Assembly (NCBI GenBank): GCA_040774885.1
Contig: JAXGTO010000006.1
Span: 8,848 to 72,847 of the forward strand
Direction of reading: 5' to 3'
DNA: 64,000 nucleotides
Source of the DNA: JAXGTO01 sp040774885
GTDB lineage: Bacteria; Actinomycetota; Coriobacteriia; Coriobacteriales; Eggerthellaceae
Numbering within the stretch: position 1 is the first letter of the stretch; every line of letters starts with the position of its first letter. Position numbers and translations under genes: made by a program. Shown piece after piece: positions 52,368-61,520 of this stretch. The notes under the pieces were generated by a model, which did no database searches, was not told the DNA's origin, and saw nothing but the letters and a program-made list of their open reading frames with translations.

Positions 52368-54286
52368 GCCGCACCGCACCCGATTTGATCCTGGGAACCG
52401 CCGGCCATATCGACCATGGCAAGAGCACGCTGATCAAGGCGCTGACCGGTGAAGACCCCGATCGTCTTTCCGAAGAGAAGGAACGCGGGATAACCATCGA
52501 GCTCGGATTCGCCGAGTTGGAATTGCCCGACGGGCGCAGCATGGGCGTGGTGGACGTGCCCGGCCACGAGCGTTTCGTGCGCCAGATGATTGCCGGGTCG
52601 ACCGGCATCGATGTGGCGCTGCTGGTGATAGCCGCCGATGACGGCGTGATGCCGCAGACCATCGAGCACGAAGCCATCTTGGAAGTTCTCGGAATCCCCC
52701 GCTGCGTGGTGGCGCTGACCAAGTGCGACCTGGTAGATGCCGAATGGGCCCAGATGGCCGAAGAAGAAGTACGCACCTGGCTGAAAACCACGGCCTTCGC
52801 CGACGCGCCCATCGTGGCCGTGTCGGGCACCACCGGGCAGGGGCTCGACGCTTTGAAGGCCGCCATCGCCGAAGCGTGCAAGGGGCTGGAACGCACCAAG
52901 CAAGGCACCGACGCGCGCCTTCCCATCGACCGCGTGTTCACCATCAAAGGAGCGGGCACCGTTATCACCGGCACGCTGTGGAATGGAACGGTGCGCGAAG
53001 GCGACACGCTGGAAGTGCTGCCGCAGGGCATCGAAGCCCGCGTGCGTTCGATCCAGGTGCATGGCACCCCCGTTGATTCAGCCCAGGCCGGCAACCGCGT
53101 GGCGCTCAACCTGGCAGGGATTTCAACCGACCAGGTGCGACCCGGAGACTTCCTGTGCGCACCGGGATCGGTTAAGGCGACCGACCGCTTCGATGCCCGC
53201 ATCACCTATCTGGACACGGCGCATGTGGGCAAGCCGCTCGAAACCGGCGTGCGCATGCATGTGGCCCACGGCACCCGCCAGGTGCTCGGGCGCGTGCTGC
53301 TGTGCGACGGCGTGGAACGGCTGGGCACCGGGCAAAGCGCGCTTGCCCAGATTCGCCTGGAAGAACCGCTACCCGTGAGCCGCGGGGACCGCTTCGTGCT
53401 GCGCACGTATTCTCCCGTCCATATGGCCGGCGGCGGCACCGTGCTGCTGGCCCACCCGCGTCGGCGCAGCATGCTGGCCGACGACGAACACGTGCTGCTG
53501 GATGCTCTGGCGGCCGAAGACAAGCAAGGAGCCGTGGAAGCGGCGCTGCGTTTGGCCGTGCTGCCGCAAAGCGCCGATAACCTGGCCTGGCAGCTGGGCA
53601 TTCCCGCCAATGATGCCAATCGATGCGCACAAGCGGCCGTAAAGGCCAAGCACGCCGTTGCCCTCGATGGCGCCACGCCGCTCTATGCCACGCAGGCACT
53701 GCTGCAAAAGACCGATGCCGCCATTGAAAAGACGCTGCTCGGTTTCCATGCCGAAGACCCGACGGCAGCCGGAATGTCCAAGGAAGCGCTGCACGCCCGC
53801 GTGGCGCCCCGCGCCGATGACGCCGTGTTCGACGCGCTGGTCGACCATGCGCTGAAAACGGGACGCGTTGTGGCCAACGGCGGGCTGATCGGCCATGCCA
53901 CCGCCCAAGCCGCCAGCACCGCCGTGTTGGACCAAGCAGCCGAAACCGTGGCAGCCGCACTAACTGCCGGCGCCATGACGCCGCCCGACGTGTCCGAACT
54001 CTCGAAATCTTTGGGAATCGACAGCGGATTGGTGCGCAAAGCACTGGCGCGCCTGGAGCAGGACGGAGCTGCGCATCGCCTGAACAGCGAGACGTTTTTC
54101 GATGCGAAAGCACTCGGAGACGCCAAAGCGAACGTGGCCGAGCACCTTGCCGCCGGCGGTGACGGAACCGTGGCTGCGTTGCGCGACGTGATGGGCACAT
54201 CCCGCAAATTCGCCGTTCCGCTTTTGGAGCAATTCGACGCAAGCGGATTTACCCTGCGCGATGGGGACCAACGCCGTTTGAAATAG
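52364..54286 (+). CDS. selB: Selenocysteine-specific elongation factor SelB
   Basis: A 640-residue GTPase that delivers Sec-tRNA to the ribosome at UGA codons followed by a SECIS. G1 is GTAGHIDHGKSTL, G3 is VDVPGHERFV and G4 is ALTKCDLVD. EF-Tu-like domains reach to about 340, and winged-helix repeats in the C-terminal half (about 380-640) bind SECIS RNA. It overlaps selA and ends 15 bp before the tRNA-Sec gene. Confidence 0.97.
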   Translation: MSRTAPDLILGTAGHIDHGKSTLIKALTGEDPDRLSEEKERGITIELGFAELELPDGRSMGVVDVPGHERFVRQMIAGSTGIDVALLVIAADDGVMPQTIEHEAILEVLGIPRCVVALTKCDLVDAEWAQMAEEEVRTWLKTTAFADAPIVAVSGTTGQGLDALKAAIAEACKGLERTKQGTDARLPIDRVFTIKGAGTVITGTLWNGTVREGDTLEVLPQGIEARVRSIQVHGTPVDSAQAGNRVALNLAGISTDQVRPGDFLCAPGSVKATDRFDARITYLDTAHVGKPLETGVRMHVAHGTRQVLGRVLLCDGVERLGTGQSALAQIRLEEPLPVSRGDRFVLRTYSPVHMAGGGTVLLAHPRRRSMLADDEHVLLDALAAEDKQGAVEAALRLAVLPQSADNLAWQLGIPANDANRCAQAAVKAKHAVALDGATPLYATQALLQKTDAAIEKTLLGFHAEDPTAAGMSKEALHARVAPRADDAVFDALVDHALKTGRVVANGGLIGHATAQAASTAVLDQAAETVAAALTAGAMTPPDVSELSKSLGIDSGLVRKALARLEQDGAAHRLNSETFFDAKALGDAKANVAEHLAAGGDGTVAALRDVMGTSRKFAVPLLEQFDASGFTLRDGDQRRLK

Positions 54287-54301
54287 GATATACTCGCACA
54301 C

Positions 54302-54399
54302 GGAGATGAATGGCACCCTGGTGGGGCCCGCGGCCTTCAAAGCCGTTGTGGGGCGCGCAGAACGTCTCGGGTGGGTTCGATTCCCACACATCTCCGCCA
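54302..54399 (+). tRNA. selC: tRNA-Sec (anticodon UCA)
   Basis: A 98-base tRNA with an 8-position acceptor arm (GGAGATGA with ACATCTCC; the last pair is A-A), anticodon loop CTTCAAA with TCA, a long variable arm (TGTGGGGCGCGCAGAACGTC region) and T arm GTGGG-TTCGATT-CCCAC. It ends in GCCA, with CCA encoded. The D arm is of the long Sec type. It lies 15 bp after selB, so it is probably part of the selA-selB transcript. Confidence 0.97.
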
Positions 54400-54600
54400 G
54401 GTTTGGCTTCGGCTGGTACGCCGCTTTGGCGCTCCAAGGCTCCGGTCGTTGGCCAAAGCCAACTCGCTTCGCCTTTCACGCCAAATCGACGCACCAGCCG
54501 AACCCAAACCGACCTGCGGGGTTCAAGGCGAATCACTCCTTCATAACCATTTTCAGCACCGTCACTGCACGCGGGTTTTCGGCGCTCCAAGGCTCCGAGT
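54400..54600. repeat. Repeat-rich gap after tRNA-Sec
   Basis: A 201-bp region without a gene. Bases 54400-54417 and 54493-54510 are inverted copies with one mismatch in 18. A 17-bp direct repeat GGCGCTCCAAGGCTCCG occurs at 54428-54444 and 54581-54597. Further short pairs (GCTTTGGC/GCCAAAGC) lie inside. No T-run is present. It may fold during tRNA 3' processing or act as a Rho-dependent terminator. Confidence 0.6.
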
Positions 54601-55494
54601 TCAGTGAAGGTCGGCTATTTGCTTGCTTTGGGCCACGGCTTCCAGCGGGGCCATTACCACGTCTTCCACTTCCATCACCACGCGGCCTTCCACCTGGTCT
54701 TGGAATACGGTGCGCATGTGGCCGCCGCATTCATCGCACAGCTGCAAGCGATGCGCCTCGTCGCCTTCCACATGCACGTAATGGAGGCTCTCCTGGCCCT
54801 TCGTGCCGCAACATCCGCAGCGGATTCGCTCGAAGATCCACGATGCGCCGCATGTCGCGCAATACAATTGGCGCCCGCGGCCGTCGCTTCCCTCCGTTTC
54901 GCCCACGAACGCAGCAGCGGCGGGCGATCCGCACACCGGGCAAAACAGCGGCTTATCGTGGATGCTGTTCTGTTCCTTGGAAAGGTCCAAGCGTTCGATG
55001 ACAGCCTGCGCCGGTCCTTGCAGATGGACGCGCAGCGCACATGCGAACACCATCGCCATGATGCTGGCGGGGCACGCCTCGTTGTCAAGAGGTCCGGCAA
55101 AGCGGTTCATGAACGCGGCAGGAGCCGATCCGGCAAGCCGCAAATCATCCTCGCTCAGCAAAGAATCCCAGGTGCAACTGCGCAGCGCATCGGCCACGGA
55201 ATCCTCGAACCCGGCATGGTCGGCGATGTGCTCGGCGCACTCTTGCAGAGTCCGCACGAAAGCGGCGGCATCGATGGCCACGGGGAATCGCTCGAAAACG
55301 GGCTTTCCTCCCCAGAACATCTCCGTCAATTCGTCAGGCGCCGGCACGCTATACGAGCAGCCTTCATCGACGCACTCGCTGGCGTTTTGCTGCAAGTGAT
55401 AGAGATTTTGGAAAAACCGATAGCGGGCAGCATCTGTCGGCGATGCGTCTGCCGAATAGGCTGCGAATGCAGCATCGATGGCGTTGAGATCCAT
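54601..55494 (-). CDS. fdhE: Formate dehydrogenase accessory protein FdhE
   Basis: A 297-residue rubredoxin-like iron protein needed for assembly of respiratory formate dehydrogenases before Tat export. The C-terminal half has the Cys pairs FCPVCGSPA, YCATCGASW, RCGCCGTKG and CDECGGH, as in FdhE. The N-terminal half is helical. It lies downstream of fdnGHI on the same strand, beyond a terminator-like hairpin. Start ATG 55494 follows GAAAGGTGACCC. Confidence 0.9.
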   Translation of the reverse strand: MDLNAIDAAFAAYSADASPTDAARYRFFQNLYHLQQNASECVDEGCSYSVPAPDELTEMFWGGKPVFERFPVAIDAAAFVRTLQECAEHIADHAGFEDSVADALRSCTWDSLLSEDDLRLAGSAPAAFMNRFAGPLDNEACPASIMAMVFACALRVHLQGPAQAVIERLDLSKEQNSIHDKPLFCPVCGSPAAAAFVGETEGSDGRGRQLYCATCGASWIFERIRCGCCGTKGQESLHYVHVEGDEAHRLQLCDECGGHMRTVFQDQVEGRVVMEVEDVVMAPLEAVAQSKQIADLH

Positions 55495-55511
55495 GGGTCA
55501 CCTTTCAAAAG

Positions 55512-55547
55512 GAGAACCGCAGCGCGCACGGACGCGCTGCGGTTCTC
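55512..55547 (-). terminator. Strong hairpin between fdnI and fdhE
   Basis: GAGAACCGCAGCGCG (55512-55526) and CGCGCTGCGGTTCTC (55533-55547) pair perfectly over 15 bp; on the minus strand CTTTTG follows. This can terminate most fdn transcripts and lower the amount of fdhE. Its end is only 17 bp from the fdhE start. Confidence 0.65.
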
Positions 55548-55586
55548 GGACAAACGGACTGTCCGAGGAGGAGGGGGCGGAGTCCG

Positions 55587-56279
55587 TCAGTCGTCTTCTT
55601 CGACGATGTTCTTGCCTTCTTCGATTTCCTTGCGCGCCCAGAAGCCCCAATGGTACAGAGCATCGCTTTCGGACACGCGGCCGTTGCCGAACATCAGCTT
55701 GATAGTGCCGCGGTACGGTTGGAATATGCCCGCGCCCAAATAGAAGTGTGCGATGACGAAGATCACCAGCACCAGGTAGAACAGGTCGTGGATGAAGCGC
55801 ATCACCAGCAGCACTTCGGCCGGAGCCGCAAACACGCTGGTCCCCAACCACAGCACCAAACCGGAAAGGCCCATCATGATGCCGCCGATGATGAGCATGC
55901 CGTCGGCGAAGCGCTGGCCCGACTTGACTTCGTCTTGGTCGGGCATATGGACCTTCTTGGCCCGCAGCATGTAGGGCACGAACAGCTTGAGCCATTTCTT
56001 GTCTTCAGGCGTCCATTTGCACAGGTACTTGCCAAGAAACGCCTTGAATCCCTGCGGCGCGGTGATGGCGCTGATGATGGGCGTCAGGATGTACACGGCG
56101 CCGATGACGCGATGGCTGATGCGCAGCACCTGCACCACGTCGGCACCCACAAGGCTCGAAAGCGCCGGCACGAACACGAAGAGCCCCGAGATCATCAGAT
56201 AGATGCAGCTGATGATGAAGATGTCATGGGTCACCCGCGTTTGCATCGAGTGACGTTGGATGTAGCGTTCTTTAGCCAT
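55587..56279 (-). CDS. fdnI: Formate dehydrogenase cytochrome b subunit
   Basis: A 230-residue membrane protein with four helices that carries heme b and passes electrons to menaquinone. The candidate heme His are in TRVTHDIFI, RISHRVIGA, FIHDLFYL and VIAHFYLGA. It follows fdnH with a 1-bp overlap. The C-terminal region YHWGFWARKEIEEGKNIVEE is as in FdnI homologues. Confidence 0.9.
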   Translation of the reverse strand: MAKERYIQRHSMQTRVTHDIFIISCIYLMISGLFVFVPALSSLVGADVVQVLRISHRVIGAVYILTPIISAITAPQGFKAFLGKYLCKWTPEDKKWLKLFVPYMLRAKKVHMPDQDEVKSGQRFADGMLIIGGIMMGLSGLVLWLGTSVFAAPAEVLLVMRFIHDLFYLVLVIFVIAHFYLGAGIFQPYRGTIKLMFGNGRVSESDALYHWGFWARKEIEEGKNIVEEDD

Positions 56280-57166
56280 TACCGCTCACCCGCTTCCTTG
56301 TCGATGTGCTTGACCACTTCGCCGGTGTCCACATCGATCACATCGTGGTCCACCTCGTCGTAGCGCAGCTTGTCGCGGTGATAGCCGATAGCGCTGATGA
56401 ACGTGACACCCAGGCCCACGACCACGGCGGCAGCGCCCACGCCGGTAAGCGGCTTCATGAAGCCCATCGCGTCGACCAGACCGCTCTTCTGCGGGTTCTC
56501 TGGCAGTTCGTACTGGGAGATATCGTATTTGAGCACGTAGATGACGTGGCATCCCCCCAGCTCGTTTTCGCCATAGACGCGCGCGTCGGAAAAACCCTTC
56601 TTCTGCAGCATGTTGACGCGGTCATGCGCGATGCCCAGCATCTCGTCGCGGTCGCCGAAACGCAGCGCGCCCGGCTGGCACGTGGTAACGCAGGCGGGCT
56701 TGCGGCCCTGCTTCACGCGATCGAGGCAACCCGTGCACTTGTTGATCTTGATGCCGCCGCCGGAAAGCCCCACGCCGGTGTGGCGCGGCACGTCGAACGG
56801 GCAGGCGCTTCGGCAGTACTGGCAGCCGATGCACTTGGTGGCATCATAAGAAGTGAGCCCGGTTTCGCCATCTTTGAACAGCGCTCCTGAAGGGCACACG
56901 TCCACGCAGGCGGCGTCGGTGCAATGCATGCAGGAACGGCGTCCAAATGCCCACTTGATGCCCGTGTCGCCGCCCTTCTGCTCATCGAAGGTGATGATGA
57001 TGCGCGTGTCGGCGTTCAAGTCGGGAGGGCACTGCAGCGATCCGGCCCATTCTTGGGAATTTTTTTCAAGCGGGGAAGGAAGATCGTTCCAGCATTTGCA
57101 CGCCACCTGGCAGGCCTTGCAGCCCGAACAGCGCGACGAATCGAAGAGTATCGCTTTATCTGCCAT
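56279..57166 (-). CDS. fdnH: Formate dehydrogenase iron-sulfur subunit
   Basis: A 295-residue protein with four [4Fe-4S] motifs: CSGCKACQVACKCW, CMHCTDAACVDVCPSGAL, CIGCQYCRSACPFDVP and CTGCLDRVKQGRKPACVTTC. A C-terminal membrane helix (about 243-265) anchors it, as in E. coli FdnH. It moves electrons from FdnG to FdnI. Start ATG 57166 follows GGAAGGAGGGACGATC, 15 bp after fdnG. Confidence 0.95.
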   Translation of the reverse strand: MADKAILFDSSRCSGCKACQVACKCWNDLPSPLEKNSQEWAGSLQCPPDLNADTRIIITFDEQKGGDTGIKWAFGRRSCMHCTDAACVDVCPSGALFKDGETGLTSYDATKCIGCQYCRSACPFDVPRHTGVGLSGGGIKINKCTGCLDRVKQGRKPACVTTCQPGALRFGDRDEMLGIAHDRVNMLQKKGFSDARVYGENELGGCHVIYVLKYDISQYELPENPQKSGLVDAMGFMKPLTGVGAAAVVVGLGVTFISAIGYHRDKLRYDEVDHDVIDVDTGEVVKHIDKEAGER

Positions 57167-57181
57167 GATCGTCCCTCCTTC

Positions 57182-60100
57182 CTATGCCTTCTGGACGTCC
57201 ACGAGGAACGCCTTGTATTCGGGAATGAAACTGTTGGGATCGCCCACGTTGGGCGTGAGGTCGTTGACCACGTCGCCCGTGCTGAACGCGTTGGTCCAAT
57301 CCCAGTGGTGGATCATGCCTATCTGGTGCACGGTTTCGCCATGGATGGAGAACGGCTTGAGGCGCGCCGTCACCAGCGCATTCACCTTGACCGATCCGCG
57401 GTTGTTGAACACGCGGACCTCGTCGCCGTTGGCGATGCCCTTTTCGGCGGCCAGCTCTTCGGATATCTCGATGAACTGACGCGGCTGGATCTCATCGAGC
57501 GCCGGGCAGCTGCGCGACTGCGAGCCGGTCTGCCAATGCTCGGTAACCGAATAGGTGGTGGCCACGATGGGATACTCCCCTTTTTCACCCTTCTTCACCG
57601 ATTCGTCGTCGGCAAACATGATGAGCGGCGAATTCTGGCGTCCGTTGAGCGTGTTTTCCGTGGGCGATTCGAACGGCTCGTAGAATTCGGGCATGGGCAT
57701 GTCCTTGAGGCCGCTCGAAAGCAGGCAGGCGTTTTGTTCCCAACGCATCATGAACGCCTTGTTGTTGGGAGGCACCGGCGTAGTGGACCCGTCATCGTTG
57801 GTCTTGGAGGCCACGAAGTCGGGCACGTCGTTGGTGACCCACTTTTCGCCGGTCCATTCCACCAGGTTCTTCTTGTCGTTCCAGGGCTTGCCTTCCATGT
57901 CGGCCGATGCGCGGTTGTAGATGATGCGTCGGTTGGCCGGCCAGGCATACGCCCATTTGCTGAACAGGCCCAGGCCCGAGGGGTCTTCCTTGCCGCGCCC
58001 GCCGATGGGCTGGGCGGCCGGGTCGAGCTTGGCGTCGTTGTTGTTGTAGAAGCCGCCGTAGATCCACATGGCGTTGGACGTGGAGCCGTCGGCCTTGAGG
58101 TTGGCGAAACCCTTGAGCAGCTTGCCATCGGCCACGGTGTATCCGTTGAGCGCCCAAGCCACGGGGCGCGGATCGATCTTGCCATCAACGTAGTAGTCCC
58201 ACTTGGTGTTGATGATGGCCTCGGGGCATGCGCCGCCTTCCTGCTTGTACAGCTCGACGATGCGCGTCCACAGCAGGTCGCAGATCTCGTAATCGGGCTT
58301 GGCATCCCCCACCGGATCGACTGCCTTGTAGCGCCACTGCAGCCAGCGGCCGGAGTTCAGGATGGTGCCGGACTTTTCGTAGATGAGCGCGGCAGGCAGG
58401 AAATAGACCTCAGTATCGATGGATGCCGGATCCATGTCGGGCGCGCGCCAGAACGCCGCCGTGGCCGTTTCGAACCAGTCGGCCACCACCAGCCAGTCGA
58501 GCGATGCCATGCCCTGGCGGATCGACTTGGTGTTGGCGCCGGATGCCGCCGGGTTCTGACCCCAGGCGAAGTAGCCCTTCATGGTGCCTTCGGCCATGTG
58601 CTCGAAGGTCGAAATGGTGGTGAAATCGCGCCCGGTGGGAACTTTTGGCAGCCAATCGTAGCCGTAGTCGTTGTCTACCGTGGCGGCCGAACCGAACCAT
58701 TCCTTCAGGCCCGACACGAAGAACTTGGGCTTGTTGGTGTAATAGCCGTCGGAATACGTTTCATGGGAACACCAGTCGGCCAGCGTGGGCGTGTCCTTCA
58801 CCGTGGGCCAATGCAGATAGCCGGGGAAGTCGTATACCAGCATGGCCATGTCGGTGGCACCCTGCACGTTGGGTTCGCCGCGCAGCGCGTTCACGCCGCC
58901 GCCGGCCATGCCCGCATTGCCCAGCAGCAGCTGCACCAGGCACATGGCGCGCGTGTTCTGCGTGCCGTAATGATGCTGGGTCTGGCCCAGGGCGTACAGG
59001 ATGGTGCCCGATTGTTCCGGAGCGCCGGTGGCGCAGTAGGTCTTGTACACCAGCTCGAGCGTTTCGGCGTCCATGCCGCAGATGTCGCACACGGCATCGA
59101 TGGTATAGCGCGCGTAATGTTCTTTGAACAGCTGGAACACACAATTCTCGTCTTGCAGCGTGGCGTCTTTCTTGGGCGTTTTGAGCGTGGGCGGCGTGAA
59201 GGCGGGAACGCCCTCGTCGTTCACCCAGGAATACGTGCCCGTGGAAGACGTGTCCCATTCTGACGTGGTGTCCGTCTGATAGCCCCACGACGTGGTGGTG
59301 TAGGCCTTCTTCGTTTCGTCCCAGCCGCTGAACAGGCCGGTTTCGACGTCGAACTTGAAATCGGGGTTGATGAGGTACGAAGCGTTGGTGTAATTGACCA
59401 CGTATTCGTGCTGCCACAGGTCGTGTTCGATGATGTAGTTGATCATGCCGCCGTAAAACGCGATGTCGGTGCCCGAACGGATGGGGCAATAGATATCGGC
59501 CATGGCCGCGGTGCGCGTGAAGCGGGGGTCGACGACGATCCACGTGGCGCCGTCATCGAGCGCGCGCTGCGTCCATTTGGAGCTTACGGGATGGTTTTCC
59601 AGATTGTTGGAACCGCACGTCAAGATGACGTCGGCGTTCTTGAAGTCGATGTAGTGCCCCGTCATGGAGCCTCGACCGAATGAAGGTGCCAGACCGGCAA
59701 CCGTGGAGCTGTGTCAAACGCGCGCCTGGTTGTCGATGGCGACGATGCCCAGCGACCGCATCATCTTGAGGATGAGGTATTCCTCTTCGGAGTTCTGCTG
59801 GCTGCCGCCCAAGCTGCCGATGGCCTCGGTGCGGTTGCACACCACGTCGCCGTCCTTTTCGATGAAGGTGGCGTCGCGCGTGTCTTTGACCTTGCGGGCG
59901 ATGCCGTCGATGGCTTCGTCCCAGGTGATCTCTTCCCAATCGGAAGCGCCGGGGCGGCGCACCAACGGCGTGGTGATGCGATTGGGGTTGTGGACGATTT
60001 CGCCCGTCTTGTCATCCACCACGTTGCGCAGCTGGAACATCGCAGCGCCCTTGGGGCACAAGCATCCCTCGTTGATGGGATGGTCCGGGTCGCCTTCGAC

Positions 60101-60322
60101 GTTGATCAGCTCTCCGTCGCGCGTGGAACAGATGGTGCCGCAACCGCCTGAACAGTAACAGCAGATGTTGGTGCTTTCCTCGGTTCCGACGAGTTTCCAA
60201 TCGTCGGTGCCGGAGCCAGACGCGAAAGCGGGTGCCGTCGCGGTCATCTGACAAGCCAGGCTGCCAAGGAGGGTCGCACCGGAGGCTTTGAAAAAGCCCC
60301 TCCGGGTTAGATCCGTGGCCAT
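57182..60322 (-). CDS. fdnG: Tat-exported formate dehydrogenase catalytic subunit (selenoprotein, Sec203)
   Basis: A 1046-residue molybdenum or tungsten enzyme. The twin-arginine signal is TDLTRRGFFKASG at residues 3-15, so the protein faces outside the membrane. CCYCSGGCGTIC and CLCPKG hold the [4Fe-4S] cluster. TGA at 59716-59714 is codon 203 in IDNQARV-U-HSSTVAGL, the Sec site of FdnG/FdoG. A good SECIS follows. Start ATG 60322 has GGAAGGAG upstream; Met at 60343 is less likely. It heads the fdnGHI operon for formate oxidation linked to the quinone pool. Confidence 0.96.
59685..59702 (-). promoter_or_regulatory. SECIS hairpin of fdnG
   Basis: On the minus strand, GGTTGCC-GGTCT-GGCACC folds into a 6-bp stem with a single bulged U and a GGUCU loop, 11 bases after the UGA triplet. 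This is nearly the same as the minimal SelB-binding hairpin of E. coli fdhF. Confidence 0.85.
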
Positions 60323-60679
60323 GTTCGCTCCTTCCGTGAGCATCGGTTCCCCTCATCTGCAAGAAACCGTATAAAACGAAAGGAAGAACGAGTTTCACGA
60401 ATCGGCGAAATGCCCCGAACGGCGCAAGTTCCTCGAATGAACCGACCCATTTGATTCGGCGAGCGGTCATATTATCCATTCTAAGAATAATTCAGAAATG
60501 GAAACGAGTTTGCAAAAACAAGGCTCTCATCAGGCTATTTGTAATCGTTCCTATTATCCACCACCCGCAATAACCGACCGCTCGCAAAACAACAGAACTC
60601 TCAAATGAGTCGATTCGAGGCAAAGAAGCGGCACGATCGATTGCCAGTGGATGCGGTCGGATGCGCTTCGAATTGCGCA
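60323..60679 (-). promoter_or_regulatory. Control region upstream of fdnG
   Basis: A gap of about 360 bp with no gene. A 9-bp direct repeat TATTATCCA occurs at 60470-60478 and 60552-60560. Around it are GCGAGCGGTC (60459-60468) and its inverse GACCGCTCGC (60576-60585). The sequence between them is AT-rich. These may bind a regulator of fdnGHI. A definite promoter could not be picked. Confidence 0.4.
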
Positions 60680-60712
60680 TAAAAAAGGAGTCCGGCAGAT
60701 TGCCGAACCCCT
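60680..60712 (-). terminator. Terminator of the amino-acid ABC transporter operon
   Basis: On the minus strand AGGGGTTCGGCA and TGCCGGACTCCT form 12 pairs, two of them G-U, with an ATC loop, followed by TTTTTT. It lies 41 bp after the ATPase gene stop. Confidence 0.88.
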
Positions 60713-60752
60713 TGCCGAAGACAGGCTTCGGGTTTGCCGTGCCCGAAAGATG

Positions 60753-61514
60753 CTAGCCCTCGTAGCTGTTCAAGAATTCCCGGGTTCGTTGGTGCTGCGG
60801 ATGTTCGATGACCTGGTTGGCCGGACCCTCTTCCACGATGGTGCCATCGGCCATGAACACGATGCGGTCGGCCACGTCGCGCGCAAAGGTCATCTCATGC
60901 GTCACGATGACCATGGTCATATGCTCTTCGGCCAGCTGGCGGATGACCCGCAGCACCTCTTGGGTGAGCATAGGGTCGAGCGCGCTGGTAGGCTCGTCGA
61001 AGAAGAGCACCTCGGGGTTGAGGCACAGCGCGCGGGCGATGGCCACGCGTTGCTGCTGGCCGCCCGAAAGCTCGCAGGGCACCATGTCCTCTTTGCCCTG
61101 CAGGCCCATCTTGGCGATGAGCTGGCGCGCTTGCTGCTCCACTTCGGCCTTGGGGCGCTTTTGCACGCGCACGGGCGCGTCCATGATGTTCTTGAGCACG
61201 GTGTAGTGCGGGAACAGATTGAAATCTTGGAACACCAGGCCGAACTTCATCTTGGCGGCGCGCTCCACCTTCGATCCCGCATATACGGCGCGTCCGCGGT
61301 CGTTGTTCTTGGCCACCACCAAATCGTCGTACATCAGCTGGCCGCTCTCGAAGGTTTCAAGCAGCGTGGCGCAGCGCAGCAGCGTCGATTTGCCGCCGCC
61401 CGAAGCTCCGATGATGCCCACCACTTCGCCGCGATCCACCGAAAGCGATATGTCGTCGAGCACCTTGTTTGTGCCGAAGCTCTTGGTTATATGTTCCAGG
61501 CTGACGATGCTCAT
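60753..61514 (-). CDS. glnQ: Polar amino-acid ABC transporter ATPase (GlnQ type)
   Basis: A 253-residue ABC ATPase: Walker A GASGGGKST near 36-44, Q-loop VFQDFNLFPHYTVL, signature LSGGQQQRVAIARAL, Walker B VLFFDEPTSALDP, and the switch His in IVTHEM. The FNLFPH context is typical of the polar amino-acid uptake family. It is the last of three genes (glnH-glnP-glnQ). Confidence 0.9.
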   Translation of the reverse strand: MSIVSLEHITKSFGTNKVLDDISLSVDRGEVVGIIGASGGGKSTLLRCATLLETFESGQLMYDDLVVAKNNDRGRAVYAGSKVERAAKMKFGLVFQDFNLFPHYTVLKNIMDAPVRVQKRPKAEVEQQARQLIAKMGLQGKEDMVPCELSGGQQQRVAIARALCLNPEVLFFDEPTSALDPMLTQEVLRVIRQLAEEHMTMVIVTHEMTFARDVADRIVFMADGTIVEEGPANQVIEHPQHQRTREFLNSYEG

Positions 61515-61520
61515 GGGGTC

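Noticed and set aside
54249..54590. Minus-strand reading frame covering tRNA-Sec
   Set aside because: It is antisense to tRNA-Sec and the end of selB; such GDVWESNPP-type frames are known false genes over tRNA sequences.
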